DNA of 39,691 nt, taken from positions 1-39,691 of the forward strand of contig JAUILH010000022.1 of NCBI GenBank assembly GCA_030433115.1. Reading direction: 5' to 3'. The position numbers were made by a program, and so were the translations under genes. Every line of letters starts with the position of its first letter. The stretch's first letter is position 1. The notes beneath the pieces are model-generated. The model did no database searches. It was not told where the DNA came from and saw nothing but the letters and a program-made list of their open reading frames with translations. Positions 8,193 through 17,826 of this stretch are shown in pieces. Source of the stretch: Bacteroidia bacterium (GTDB taxonomy: Bacteria; Bacteroidota; Bacteroidia; Flavobacteriales_D; JAUILH01).

Positions 8193-9683
8193 TTAAAGGT
8201 CTTTCATGTACTCCAAAAATGCGTCTACCTTTTCTTTGGGAACGGGCTTTAACTCAAATGAAATAGGTTTTTCCGCATTCCAGTAGGGGCTTGCCGCATG
8301 AAAATAAAACTGCCCATCAATCACGTCAAAAGCGTAAATAACTGCTGGAAGTGGCAAGCGAACTTTGTCATCGGGGGTTTTGCCGAAGAAGAAGACGCCC
8401 TCTTTTTGGAAGGCCTTGAGAAAGACTTTGTCCATTTCGTTGACAAGATAAACCTGTGTGTTTTCGGTAGAGTTGGTCACGGTGATATTGGCTAAAAGTT
8501 CATCCCCTCTCAATTCTGCATACCTATCAATGTTAATCCAGCCAAGAGATCTTAGAACAACGTTGTTGTAATTGAGTGCCGTCCTTCGGTCGTTCTCGGC
8601 ATCCATATCGCGCATGATCTGTTCGCGCTGATTGTGGTAAAACATAGTAATTTGGATCTCTTCCTCACTCAAACCTAGTTCTGACAGTTTTTGGTGCCCA
8701 TTTTCATTCAAATCGATACCGTCATAATCGAGTTTAATTACTTTGCCGTGTTTGCGGTCTTTATACCTATATTCCGGCCAGTACATGGAGTCCACAACCC
8801 AAAGAGCTTTATCAGAGTGTTCTAGATAGAACGCCGTTACTTCATCATGCACAGAAATACCCGCAGTGCTCTCAAACATAGAGGCAAACTCACGGGTCAC
8901 CACCAAAGAGTTTTTGTACTGATCCAGATTGTCGTAATACCACCAATTGTATTTTGACACTGCAGGGTTGTCCTTGAGCTCCGGAGACACGTGATAATAA
9001 AGAATCCTATCTCTGAATTCTCCCAATTCATCTTCATAGTAGTCGATGGTGCCGTTGAGCAAATATTGGGGGGCAAACGGAATGATGTAATCTTGCATTT
9101 TACTTTCAGTAGATTCTTTCCAAACCACATCACGGGCAGGCACTTTTCCTCCTTCAAAAATCTGGTAATCCTTGTTCCTCCGATCTTGGGCTGGCAGAGA
9201 CATTAAAATATCCTTGCCCTGAGCTAATTCAAGGGAATTCCCGTTGGACCGGGCGTCTATGAATATCATCCCGTCTGAGGCGAGTGGTCCTTTTTCGCTT
9301 ATGGTTTGCATGCCGGAGAGCACGGCATCCATTGGAGAGAAAATTTCCTTTACAACCACATCTACTGAGGACCTTGCGCCCTTAAACGCATTGGCGGGAA
9401 TTTGAATAATGGCTCCGGATTTTGTCTCAACGGTGTTGTTGGCACCTGGATCAATTCTAAAAACCTGAGCGGCTGGGGCAGATGTTCCCAGTGCGTTTTG
9501 AAGCCCGTCAAGGGCATTTTGAAGTTGCGGTGTTTGTTTGATCAACTCCTCTTGAGAGTCCTTAACTTCTTCTGGTGTGCCTACTTTGGTAGAATTACCG
9601 GATGAATTCGATTCGGTATCAGAGCTTTCAGAGCCACAGGATACTAACAGTAAAATGAGCCCCCCCAATATGATTTTTTGCAT
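8193..9683 (-). CDS. Lipoprotein with IPANAF-type beta domain, function unknown
   Basis: 496 aa. A lipoprotein signal ends in LVSC with the lipidated Cys at 16, followed by a Ser/Glu-rich linker, so the mature protein sits on a membrane, probably the outer one. Around residues 75-165 is a beta-sandwich-like segment: a pre-strand ending VETKSGAIIQIPANAF, then a stretch containing VLSGM. The same layout recurs in the secreted protein encoded at 14155-15768, as IALSGIPMTY. The rest is Tyr/Trp/Asp-rich with no motif I recognise. A near-promoter TACCTTTC lies just upstream of the start. The gene stands between a DUF3291-like gene and the ABC exporter, all on the same strand. Confidence 0.8.
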   Translation of the reverse strand: MQKIILGGLILLLVSCGSESSDTESNSSGNSTKVGTPEEVKDSQEELIKQTPQLQNALDGLQNALGTSAPAAQVFRIDPGANNTVETKSGAIIQIPANAFKGARSSVDVVVKEIFSPMDAVLSGMQTISEKGPLASDGMIFIDARSNGNSLELAQGKDILMSLPAQDRRNKDYQIFEGGKVPARDVVWKESTESKMQDYIIPFAPQYLLNGTIDYYEDELGEFRDRILYYHVSPELKDNPAVSKYNWWYYDNLDQYKNSLVVTREFASMFESTAGISVHDEVTAFYLEHSDKALWVVDSMYWPEYRYKDRKHGKVIKLDYDGIDLNENGHQKLSELGLSEEEIQITMFYHNQREQIMRDMDAENDRRTALNYNNVVLRSLGWINIDRYAELRGDELLANITVTNSTENTQVYLVNEMDKVFLKAFQKEGVFFFGKTPDDKVRLPLPAVIYAFDVIDGQFYFHAASPYWNAEKPISFELKPVPKEKVDAFLEYMKDL

Positions 9684-9721
9684 ACTGTATTTTGAGACGA
9701 AAGGTATTAAAAATGTATGTA

Positions 9722-10057
9722 TTAGCTGTATTTGATTGATCGTCCTTTTGCGACTAACTTTTTAGCCTCAGTCCAGGAAGGCAAAGTCTCTCCTTCATAA
9801 TGTACAACCTTAATTTCTTTAGCAATACTTGAGGCCGTTTTCATCGCATCTAGGTGGGCACCACTTCTCACAAAAGCCATCATGGTCTCATGATCGGGCC
9901 ATAGACTCATGGTGTAGTGTTTGGTCCAAACTCCTTTGGATTTGTAAGCCTTATGTCCGCTCGATTTGAGCTGCCTGACTATTTTTAGTGCCCTGGCGGA
10001 CAATGCGAAGAACTTAAAAGGTCCTTTGAGCTCAATGTATGTGATGCTAACAATCAT
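9722..10057 (-). CDS. DUF3291-like small protein (dimeric alpha/beta-barrel fold)
   Basis: 111 aa, no signal peptide. The segment KGVWTKHYTMSLWPDHETMM (residues 42-61) followed by FVRSGAHLDAM resembles the DUF3291/antibiotic-monooxygenase-type ferredoxin-like barrel, where a central W-x-D/S-x-x-x-M-x-x-F-x-x-S-G-x-H pattern is common. These proteins include heme-degrading and quinol-type monooxygenases, but many have no known reaction, and catalytic residues cannot be assigned here. The ATG is immediately adjacent to the stop of the upstream M1 aminopeptidase gene (no intervening base), so translation is probably coupled. Confidence 0.72.
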   Translation of the reverse strand: MIVSITYIELKGPFKFFALSARALKIVRQLKSSGHKAYKSKGVWTKHYTMSLWPDHETMMAFVRSGAHLDAMKTASSIAKEIKVVHYEGETLPSWTEAKKLVAKGRSIKYS

Positions 10058-12805
10058 TTACTCATCGTCTCCGGACATGATTTCCATGCTCGCACCTCCA
10101 TCAATAAAGTCTAAAATTTGCTCGTCGGTTTCTTCTTTCTTCAACTTCTCAAGCAAGTCATTGATTTTATTGAACATGGCAGAGTTTTCTGTCAATTCAC
10201 GTTGCTTCAGGTTGATGTCTGATGAGCTGGCGCCTTCTGCTTCCAAACGCTTGATTTCCTTTTCAGTTTCCGTCATCTCTCCATAGAAATGTTCTCGATA
10301 CTTCATGATGGTTTGGTAACCAGAGAAATATTTCACCCACATGGTTCCGCCATTCTTAGCCACTTCTCCGAATACATTTAAACCTTCAATAATCGCATCA
10401 TTATCCTGCTTCTGAAGGAATTTAGAATAGGTGTTCAGAAAGCTAATTTTTTCAAATCCACTGATTTTGGTCCATCTCGATTTGTAGAAATCATGGTCTT
10501 CTTTATTGCCCTTTTGAGCATAAATATCACCAACTGTGGTCAAAATAGAAGAGCTGGTCTCGTTCTCAAGGTCTTGAGCCATTTTATAAGCCAGATCAAG
10601 GTCTTCATCAGCCAAAGATTGAATAGCCACACTTTGCACGTAGTAGGATTGATCCTCAGCAGCAGTCTTGTACAACTCAGTGAAGCTGTCTGCCTTAAAG
10701 TTTTTCTGAAGGGCATTTAAAGCGGTTGCTCTCACGCTGGACTTAGGGTCGTTTTTAACCATATCAATCAACTTGGCTTTTAGCTCATCCGGCTTAGCTC
10801 TGGACACACGTCTTAAATGGCGCAAGGCCAATTCTCTGATCCCCCAGAAATCATCATTTAAGGCATCAAAAACCACTTGCATAGACGGCTCATCTTTGTT
10901 CTTTTTACAAGCCAGTAGTGCATCTTTTCTATCTAAAAACATGGGAGCGTTGTAGAACATATGAATGTGCTCTTCAAGTGTATTGTCGTCAGTTCTGGTG
11001 GCCAATAAGGCGCGATCACCATCAAAATTTACCAAGTCTGGTTTGGTATCCATGGCAATTTTAAAAGTATCTGCCACATGTTCTGCTACCAACCAGTGTC
11101 TCTTGGCGTTCTTGCCATGATAGACATCTACCGGAATTGGTAATCTGTATAGTGGTACTTGCTCAAAGTCTTGATTTTGTTCTATGATCACTGTCAGTTC
11201 GCCATTTTCATAATTGTGACTAAAGTTTACAGTAGGGTGTCCTTTATCGAGGAACCACTGGTTGAAATACCAATGTAAGTCTTCACCACAAACAGCCTCA
11301 AACGCCAAACGTAAATGATCTACCTCTGCTGCTTTGAATTTGTTGTCAGAAAGGTACTTTTTCAAACCTTCGAAGAAGGCCTCATCTCCAAGATACTTTC
11401 TCAACATATGCAAGATACGTCCACCCTTATTGTAAGAGTTTCCGTCAAACATCTCTTCTTTATCGCCGTAATCGTATCTAATTAAATCAACAAAACCTTG
11501 TTGTTGTGCAGAGTAGATATAACCCATCATTTCGCCTTCGGCATTATAGGCTGCCTCATCTGCACCATGTCTGTGCTCGTCCCACAGAAATTGGCTGTAG
11601 TTGGCAAAGGATTCATTTAATGGCAGGTTAGACCAGCTTTCACAGGTCACTAAATCTCCAAACCAATGGTGGAATAATTCGTGAGCGATAATAGATTCGT
11701 TGTGTCCGTCTAACAACTCTCTTTTGGTTCTGTGAAGGAAGTCACCATGAATGGTTGCAGTTGTGTTTTCCATAGCACCGGATACGTAGTCTCTCACTAC
11801 CACTTGAGAATATTTTTCCCAGGGGTATTCAACACCTAGTAATTCTGAGAAGAAGCTAATCATATTAGGTGTTTCTCCGAAAATATCTTTGGCGTAAGGC
11901 TCGTATTCTTTTTCAACGTAATAGTTAACCTCCATTTTCTTTCCATTAGATCTTTTCCAGGTGTCTTTTACCAACGCAAAGTCACCAATCGCCATCATAG
12001 TAAGATATGGAGCATGAGGCAATGATTGCTTCCAATGATCTGTTCTGGTGCCGTCGTTATTTGGTGTGGAGTACATGAGCAGTCCATTAGACAGTGTTTT
12101 AAATCCTTTGGGCACGGTAATTTCAATTTCCTGAGTCATTTTTTCGTTGGGTGCATCAATGGTGGGAAACCATCTTGAGCTGGCCTCTGTTTCGCCTTGT
12201 GTCCAAATTTGTGTGGGTTTACCCACTTCAGAGCTGTCTGCGTTGATGAAATACAAACCTTTATCTCCCGCAATTGCAGAGCTACCACCCATTTCAAATT
12301 CATCAGGCTTGGCAGTGTATTCAATCTGAACAGTGTATTGATCGTTTCTGGTGTAGGTCTTGTCAAGGTCAATACGCAAGAACATACCATCATAATTGTA
12401 TTTCAATTCTTTAGAAGGCTTTTTCTTAACCACCAGATTGACTTTATGAATATCCATGCCTTTAGCATCCAAAGTCAAACTGTCCGTATCATAAAAATAA
12501 GGCTTGATATCGATGGTAGCGATCCCGTTGAGGTAATGCTTTTTCCAATCAAATCCAACTTCAAGATGGGTATGAATCACATCATTAATGCGCTTTTCTG
12601 CAGGATGATAAACAGGTCTGACCGGAGGCGCTTTTTCTTCTTCTTCCTCAAAATCTTCACCGTCTTCCAGATCGCCTAGCATATCCGTAACGGAATTGTC
12701 AATGCCTTCCTTCACCTCCTCAGGAGATTCTACGGTTCCCTTTTTAGATTTACAACCACTTGCCATTAAAGCGAGTGCAGAAAATATAATGATTGACCTT
12801 TTCAT
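10058..12805 (-). CDS. M1 family zinc aminopeptidase, lipoprotein
   Basis: 915 aa. The signal peptide ends at a lipobox with Cys18 (MASGC), then an acidic Glu/Asp-rich linker (about 38-58), so the enzyme is membrane-anchored outside the cytoplasm. The N-terminal beta domain is followed by the peptidase: GAMEN exopeptidase motif at 343-347, zinc site HELFH (His375, His379; catalytic Glu376) and third ligand Glu398 in NESFANY, as in aminopeptidase N and leukotriene A4 hydrolase. A helical HEAT-like region lies at about 640-760 and a coiled-coil-like C-terminus at about 840-905. It should remove N-terminal residues from peptides during nutrient scavenging. Confidence 0.94.
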   Translation of the reverse strand: MKRSIIIFSALALMASGCKSKKGTVESPEEVKEGIDNSVTDMLGDLEDGEDFEEEEEKAPPVRPVYHPAEKRINDVIHTHLEVGFDWKKHYLNGIATIDIKPYFYDTDSLTLDAKGMDIHKVNLVVKKKPSKELKYNYDGMFLRIDLDKTYTRNDQYTVQIEYTAKPDEFEMGGSSAIAGDKGLYFINADSSEVGKPTQIWTQGETEASSRWFPTIDAPNEKMTQEIEITVPKGFKTLSNGLLMYSTPNNDGTRTDHWKQSLPHAPYLTMMAIGDFALVKDTWKRSNGKKMEVNYYVEKEYEPYAKDIFGETPNMISFFSELLGVEYPWEKYSQVVVRDYVSGAMENTTATIHGDFLHRTKRELLDGHNESIIAHELFHHWFGDLVTCESWSNLPLNESFANYSQFLWDEHRHGADEAAYNAEGEMMGYIYSAQQQGFVDLIRYDYGDKEEMFDGNSYNKGGRILHMLRKYLGDEAFFEGLKKYLSDNKFKAAEVDHLRLAFEAVCGEDLHWYFNQWFLDKGHPTVNFSHNYENGELTVIIEQNQDFEQVPLYRLPIPVDVYHGKNAKRHWLVAEHVADTFKIAMDTKPDLVNFDGDRALLATRTDDNTLEEHIHMFYNAPMFLDRKDALLACKKNKDEPSMQVVFDALNDDFWGIRELALRHLRRVSRAKPDELKAKLIDMVKNDPKSSVRATALNALQKNFKADSFTELYKTAAEDQSYYVQSVAIQSLADEDLDLAYKMAQDLENETSSSILTTVGDIYAQKGNKEDHDFYKSRWTKISGFEKISFLNTYSKFLQKQDNDAIIEGLNVFGEVAKNGGTMWVKYFSGYQTIMKYREHFYGEMTETEKEIKRLEAEGASSSDINLKQRELTENSAMFNKINDLLEKLKKEETDEQILDFIDGGASMEIMSGDDE

Positions 12806-12867
12806 ATTATGTGCTAAATTAATTCGCTGTGCAATGATACTACAAATTCCGATCCTAAAATGTGATA

Positions 12868-12897
12868 TTGGTATGTGCGTTTAATTGAGTAGTTTTA
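12868..12897 (+). promoter_or_regulatory. Predicted promoter of the biotin-carrier gene
   Basis: TTG (12868-12870), a 19-bp spacer and TAGTTTTA (12890-12897), which matches TAnnTTTG at seven of eight positions. The GTG start is at 12921, giving a short leader. It lies in the divergent gap between this gene and the M1 aminopeptidase gene. Confidence 0.5.
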
Positions 12898-12920
12898 CTT
12901 AACAAAAATTTATATAAGCG

Positions 12921-13424
12921 GTGTACAAGGTAGATGTAAACGAGAAGTATAAGTTCGATTTGGACTTAAATGAGGCAGACCAGACGGCTGTTTTAAACGG
13001 AGATACAGTGAGTTATGATGTGCTTCAGGAGGGCAGGTCTTTTCATGCCATAGTGAACAATAAATCTTACAATGTGCATGTGCTTGAAAAAGATGCGGCA
13101 TCTAAGACTTTAAAGTTGTCTGTAAACGGCAATACCTACTCGGTGGATATCAAGGACAAGTTAGACATGTTATTGGAGAAGTTGGGAATGGATACGTCTT
13201 TAAGTGCGGCAGTTAAAGATATGAAGGCTCCAATGCCTGGCCTAGTGGTTGAATTGAAAGCGGCTCCAGGAGACGTGCTGAAGAAAGGGGACCCCATTCT
13301 GGTTTTGGAGGCCATGAAGATGGAAAATGTCTTAAAAGCCCCGGCTGATGTTGAGATCGACACCTTTAAAGTAGAGCAAGGGAATACAATAGAAAAAAAC
13401 ACGGTTTTAGTAACATTTAAATAA
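12921..13424 (+). CDS. Biotin carboxyl carrier-like protein (acyl-CoA carboxylase type)
   Basis: 167 aa from a GTG start. The C-terminal 70 residues form a biotinyl domain: MPGLVVEL (105-112), then EAMKMEN (130-136), where Lys133 is the expected biotin site, and a closing VEQGNTI turn. The N-terminal half has a small beta domain seen in carriers of propionyl-/acetyl-CoA or pyruvate-type carboxylases. Carriers of this type need a biotin carboxylase and a carboxyltransferase; neither is encoded in the window, so the partners must be elsewhere. The downstream lipoprotein gene begins 2 bp after the stop. GTG is preferred because no closer ATG keeps the N-terminal strand. Confidence 0.9.
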   Translation: MYKVDVNEKYKFDLDLNEADQTAVLNGDTVSYDVLQEGRSFHAIVNNKSYNVHVLEKDAASKTLKLSVNGNTYSVDIKDKLDMLLEKLGMDTSLSAAVKDMKAPMPGLVVELKAAPGDVLKKGDPILVLEAMKMENVLKAPADVEIDTFKVEQGNTIEKNTVLVTFK

Positions 13425-13426
13425 GC

Positions 13427-14140
13427 ATGATGAAAAAAGCACATTGGATTTTAGGATTGGCGCTTGTAGCAGGGATGACGGTATCTTGTGGAGACGATAA
13501 AAACGAAGAAAAGACCGAAGAAAAGGCACCAAAAGCGTCTGAGGAGACACCTGCCGAAACAGAGGAAGAAGCAGAGGTTTGCACCTACACGTTCAAACCT
13601 GAAGCAACAGTGGTGAGGTTTACAGGCTTTAAACATGCCAACAAAACGGCTGTGCCAGGCACATTTGAAATCAAACAATTTGACGGACCAACTTCTGCCA
13701 GTTCGCAACATGAGTTGGTAATGGGCTTGACAGGAACCGTGGAGACCAGTCAGAAATCGGTATTTACTAACGACACAACCAGAGACCGAAAGTTGTCTCA
13801 GTTTTTCTTTGGAAAGATGGTGAACGGAGCCAACATTTCTGCAAAGGTTTTGAACATGAACGCAGAGTATGACGTGGACAACAACTCAGGCGGAAAATGT
13901 TCGGTTGAAATTACCATGAATGATGTGACGTTTGAAACATCAGCCATCTATACTATTGAAGATACAGAGGTGAGCATTAAGGCTACGCTCGACTTCAACA
14001 ATTGGAATCTAGATGAGGCGCATGCGTCAATTGCTGAGGCTTGTGAGGCTAAACATACTTCTGAAGCAGATGGAGAAGCCATCACTCACAAAGAAGCGGT
14101 GTTAGAAATCACCACTTCTTTGGAGAAAAGCTGTGAATAG
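13427..14140 (+). CDS. YceI-like lipoprotein
   Basis: 237 aa. The signal peptide ends in TVSC with lipidated Cys21, followed by a Glu/Lys-rich linker (about 25-50). From about residue 52 the pattern YTFKPEATVVRFTGFKH, then PGTFEIKQFDG, and later a TRDRKLSQFFF segment fits the YceI lipocalin-like fold, where a W/FTG turn, a GTF strand and an N-x-x-R-D-x-H/K-L-x-x-x-x-F-F segment recur. YceI proteins bind polyisoprenoid-type lipids in a beta-barrel. An ATG three bases later would serve equally well. It begins 2 bp after the biotin-carrier gene, but no functional link is obvious. It ends 14 bp from a convergent gene. Confidence 0.75.
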   Translation: MMKKAHWILGLALVAGMTVSCGDDKNEEKTEEKAPKASEETPAETEEEAEVCTYTFKPEATVVRFTGFKHANKTAVPGTFEIKQFDGPTSASSQHELVMGLTGTVETSQKSVFTNDTTRDRKLSQFFFGKMVNGANISAKVLNMNAEYDVDNNSGGKCSVEITMNDVTFETSAIYTIEDTEVSIKATLDFNNWNLDEAHASIAEACEAKHTSEADGEAITHKEAVLEITTSLEKSCE

Positions 14141-14154
14141 CGTTTTTACGCTTC

Positions 14155-15768
14155 TTACAACTCCAGATATTTGGCTAAATCGTCCGAGTTTTTGATTTGA
14201 CGTGTCATATCCGTCATTTTCAGTGTAGGCTCTATGGATTCCTTATCCAGGGCATCAAATTCACTCTGATTGAGCATATACACTTTTTTGTCTTTTGTAA
14301 ACAATAAGATGACGTTTTTACCTTCGGCATTGCAGGTCAAATAGTTGGGGTGAAAGCTAAAAGAACCATTGTAGTTTAGATCTATGACGCAGGCCACATG
14401 CGCATTATCAATTTCTTGTCCGGTTTCACGGTCAATATAGTTTGGTGAGAGCGCAACAGCCTTGCCAATTCTGTAGATCTGATCGCAATTGTATACGCCG
14501 AAACTTTTGGAGTTTAAACCTTTCACCATGTTCGGATAGGTGTGTCCGGCATCTGCTCCTGAAGCCAATAAGGTGGCGTTCCTGTCATTTGGGGTTGGGT
14601 TTCCATCAAACACTCTACCCCCAAATTTTCCTTCCCTGCGGTTCCAAAATACCAAATCATCAAATTGATCCTGATCCCCACGTTTAATGACAACTTGTTT
14701 CTTGGTAGGATATTGGTCAATCGTCATTTCCTGTAAACGGTCATTCTTTTTATGATTTTTAACAAAGTTTTTCCAGGCATGGTCGTTGAGACTGGCCACG
14801 CATCTATCCTTTCCAATCTCATAGTCAATAGACATAACACCTGTTCTGCTGTTAATTATCCCAGAATTAAAATTGGCGTCTTCTTGTACATCTTCATTCA
14901 TCTCTGCGAGGATACCACTGGTCTTAAATTCAATGTCGTGTCTTTTTGTCCAGTTACCCTTGTCATCCATTTCATAGAAAGAAACGCCCTCTTTTTGGTC
15001 TGTGCAGTTAAAGTCTACCACGACAGGTTTATTTAAAATCAGGTCTTCTCCATCCTTTTGAGCAGTGATTTCGTACATGCCAACTGAGCTAAAGTTATAG
15101 CTTGAGCCTCCCTTTTCATAGGTCATGGGAATCCCTGATAAGGCTATTTGAGCAGGGTTTCTATATTCAGTGTAAGACAAGGTATAGTTGCCTTTCACGG
15201 GCGATCCATCTTTGTAGCTTACAGCGTGTGCTTTCAAGTGGACCGTAGAACCGCTTGAATAGTCTAATGTTGCGCCTTTTGAGTTGTCGACTTGGTAGTT
15301 TGATGTGTTGGGCTCACTGTCCCCAAAGAAAGTTTTTAGGCTGGCATAATCAAGTTCGCTGCTAAAATGAATGACAAAACCGTGAAAGTAATTGCTGGCA
15401 GTTTCAGGGTCTTGGGCCCCTGTTTGTTCAATAAGCCTCCATGAGGGTTGATCGCCTTTTATTTTCGGAAGCAGTTGGGTCAATTGATTAATTCTAGCCT
15501 GGTTCAATGCCGCTTGATTGAAGGATTCTGATCTTTTAAACTGTGTGTATACCAGGTCTATGTGGTGAATTTTTTGAGCATGAAGTTTTGCCAGATCTTT
15601 TTGGTCAATGATGTTTTGTTCGGCAAAATTGGTAGGCAACACCACGGTCCCGTTTCGCTTAAGTTGGTACTGTTCAACTTGATGAGGCTTAAGAGAGTTC
15701 ACAATAGGAGCTCCTATGCTCAAAATTCCATTCAGGATGAAAATGACAGTTATCAATGCAGTTTTCAT
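14155..15768 (-). CDS. Secreted protein of unknown function
   Basis: 537 aa with an N-terminal signal peptide (MKTALITVIFILNGILSIGA). At about residues 155-255 is a beta domain with the pattern GSTVHLKAHAV, GSPVKGNYTLSYTEYRNPAQ, IALSGIPMTYEKGG, VGMYEITAQ and ILNKPVVVDF. This layout recurs in many secreted Bacteroidota proteins and, in divergent form, in the lipoprotein at 8193-9683. No catalytic motif or C-terminal sorting domain is evident. The gene lies on the same strand as the next secreted gene, with an 89-bp gap, and converges with the YceI-like gene. Function cannot be assigned. Confidence 0.78.
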   Translation of the reverse strand: MKTALITVIFILNGILSIGAPIVNSLKPHQVEQYQLKRNGTVVLPTNFAEQNIIDQKDLAKLHAQKIHHIDLVYTQFKRSESFNQAALNQARINQLTQLLPKIKGDQPSWRLIEQTGAQDPETASNYFHGFVIHFSSELDYASLKTFFGDSEPNTSNYQVDNSKGATLDYSSGSTVHLKAHAVSYKDGSPVKGNYTLSYTEYRNPAQIALSGIPMTYEKGGSSYNFSSVGMYEITAQKDGEDLILNKPVVVDFNCTDQKEGVSFYEMDDKGNWTKRHDIEFKTSGILAEMNEDVQEDANFNSGIINSRTGVMSIDYEIGKDRCVASLNDHAWKNFVKNHKKNDRLQEMTIDQYPTKKQVVIKRGDQDQFDDLVFWNRREGKFGGRVFDGNPTPNDRNATLLASGADAGHTYPNMVKGLNSKSFGVYNCDQIYRIGKAVALSPNYIDRETGQEIDNAHVACVIDLNYNGSFSFHPNYLTCNAEGKNVILLFTKDKKVYMLNQSEFDALDKESIEPTLKMTDMTRQIKNSDDLAKYLEL

Positions 15769-15857
15769 AATTAAAGAGTTTAGTTTATTCTTTAATGATG
15801 AAATTTCAAAAAGGTAACACCAAGGATTGGTTTACGACAAGCTTTTACTGCTCAATA

Positions 15858-17651
15858 CTAGTTATCTGCGGGCGTGATTCTGCATAGATCGGTCCTGATT
15901 TTAAGAATGCGTTCGTCAAGAAAAAGGGTTTCCATTAACGCATGGTATTGAGGGCTGATCATTTCTTTGAATTCTATGGTCACCTCTATTATACCCTTCT
16001 TCGGTTCGCGGATAAATGTGGCGCCAATACTTGGGTGGGTAAGCAGTTTTTTGATGTGTGCATGACTCACGTCTTCCGAAAACGACAATCGTCCACTACC
16101 ACACGGCCATTGATCTCGCTTAGAAAACGGCAAAATGATGGCTTTTTCGAAATGTTTATTCAAAGCCCGTTGTAAACGCATATTGTCAGTTTTATTGACT
16201 AAAATAACTTGAGCCATGTCTACTCGCAGAAACGGAATGCCATACCATTTTAGAATGTGTGTCACCGAATCTTTGTATGTACTTGTATGGGTTTTTATCC
16301 ACCTATCCTCTATTTGATAGCGGTAAGTTCTGTGATCCCAATTGATGGTTGCCTGACCATAATGTCCATATATAACATAAGTGCTATCCGTTTTTTTTAC
16401 TAAAGAGTGGGTGTTTAGTCTGTTCAAAATCAGATAATCGTATTGCCAATTTGAATCTCCCTTTATTTTCCACCGCACACTTTTTTTGCCCTCATCCACG
16501 TAAACACGTTGCTTAAAAAAATATAGTCCGTTCTCGTTTTCTTTTAGCGGGAGATCATTCCACCCTTGTTTTTGACCGGGAAAAGGGGTTTTTAGAAATA
16601 TTTGGGCATCACAATTTTGTGTGATTCGGGTTTTGCCATTCAGCATGAATAGTTGAATATTTTTTTCTTGAAAATTGACTGGGGGGAGTGTTGTTTTAGA
16701 TGGCAGGATGATCGGTGCGTTCTTCTTTAACAGAATTTCCTTGTCTTCAACCAAATCTACCACATATGGAGCACGATCCCGAATGTCCAGGAAAATTTCC
16801 TGTCGCCCTACCGCATTGATACTTTTGTGATAGCCATGGTCACGTCCGTTTAGGCGAATTTCAAGTGGTGCCGTCTCAACCGAATCTTGATTTGGGAAGA
16901 CAAAATAATTTCTTTCTCCTTCTACGGTCACTTGTTGAAGCGATACTTGTTGGTTATACCTTTTGTATATCAACTTGGTGTCGTCATCTACGTCATAACC
17001 TTCTCTGCTCAAATATATTTTTATGTAGTACCTCACATCCTTTGGGTTTTTTGTAGAGAAAGTAGACCTGGGTTTGTACCGTCTATACTCAGCGAGTTGT
17101 TTGATTTTTTCCAAATCCTTGTAGTAATTTTTAATCTCTTCTTCTGTTAGAGGCGGGTTGAAAGGTTCTTCCAGTTTGATGGTGGGTGCTGTTGGCAGCA
17201 GTACAGTATCATTGGAAAAATAGCCCAGGAAACGATGGTAGAAATGATAGGTAGAATCACTGCCCATTGCGGTCATATGTACCCCCTTACTGAATCTGCC
17301 CATGCGGTATTGGATAGTAGTGTTTGAGATTGGTTTGACGACAAAGTACTCACCGGGATGAATGAGTTTTCGGTGACCGGCGTACCCATAACGCACCTTG
17401 CCATCGCCAGTAGTAACGCGTCCACTGATCAGCGTGTCAGGAGAATTATTCTTAAAATAAATTCTATAGTTATTAAAGTTAAAGTTCTTCGGAACGGTTC
17501 CCCAATCAAAAACACGTTTGTCATTAAATAGCTCAAAATAATAGATGTGAACCGAATCTACCATTTTAACCGTGTCAATGTTGTCTTGTGCATTTCCATG
17601 AAGCGGCAGGAAACAAAGGCAAATAAGCCATATGTTTTGTAAATAGCTCAT
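15858..17651 (-). CDS. Secreted protein with DUF1573-like N-terminal domain
   Basis: 597 aa. A signal peptide ends in NAQ|D near residue 22. Residues about 45-145 have the outline of a DUF1573/immunoglobulin-like domain: VFDWGTVPKN, then FKNNSPDTLISGRVTTGDG, then HPGEYFVVKP and a GRFSKGVHM segment (in DUF1573: FDFGTI, F-x-N-x-G-x-x-P-L, I-x-P-G and GxFSKxxxV). The middle has PEGA-like beta strands, and the C-terminal 110 residues form an alpha/beta unit (AQVILVNKTDN through VTIEFKE) that I do not recognise. Role unknown; probably periplasmic or surface-exposed. Confidence 0.76.
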   Translation of the reverse strand: MSYLQNIWLICLCFLPLHGNAQDNIDTVKMVDSVHIYYFELFNDKRVFDWGTVPKNFNFNNYRIYFKNNSPDTLISGRVTTGDGKVRYGYAGHRKLIHPGEYFVVKPISNTTIQYRMGRFSKGVHMTAMGSDSTYHFYHRFLGYFSNDTVLLPTAPTIKLEEPFNPPLTEEEIKNYYKDLEKIKQLAEYRRYKPRSTFSTKNPKDVRYYIKIYLSREGYDVDDDTKLIYKRYNQQVSLQQVTVEGERNYFVFPNQDSVETAPLEIRLNGRDHGYHKSINAVGRQEIFLDIRDRAPYVVDLVEDKEILLKKNAPIILPSKTTLPPVNFQEKNIQLFMLNGKTRITQNCDAQIFLKTPFPGQKQGWNDLPLKENENGLYFFKQRVYVDEGKKSVRWKIKGDSNWQYDYLILNRLNTHSLVKKTDSTYVIYGHYGQATINWDHRTYRYQIEDRWIKTHTSTYKDSVTHILKWYGIPFLRVDMAQVILVNKTDNMRLQRALNKHFEKAIILPFSKRDQWPCGSGRLSFSEDVSHAHIKKLLTHPSIGATFIREPKKGIIEVTIEFKEMISPQYHALMETLFLDERILKIRTDLCRITPADN

Positions 17652-17826
17652 AGCACCAATTTATTTCAAAACGATCTAGAGCTGTGTTAAAAACCTGTTA
17701 TTTTTTAGGAGAGATCACTTGTTGAATAATAAAAATATGGAAGAAATAATCAGAAAAAAGAGGATTTTAGAAAAAAACACAGTTTCTTAGCGCCGATTTT
17801 ACGTAAAACAATTAATTATTTAAGTT

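Noticed and set aside
12197..12679. 160-codon plus-strand open frame
   Set aside because: It lies antisense within the M1 aminopeptidase gene, whose domain structure is complete; composition is that of a shadow frame.
14139..14152. AGCGTTTTTACGCT hairpin between convergent YceI-like and secreted-protein genes
   Set aside because: Only a 5-bp stem overlapping the stop codon and no T-run after it; too weak to call a terminator.
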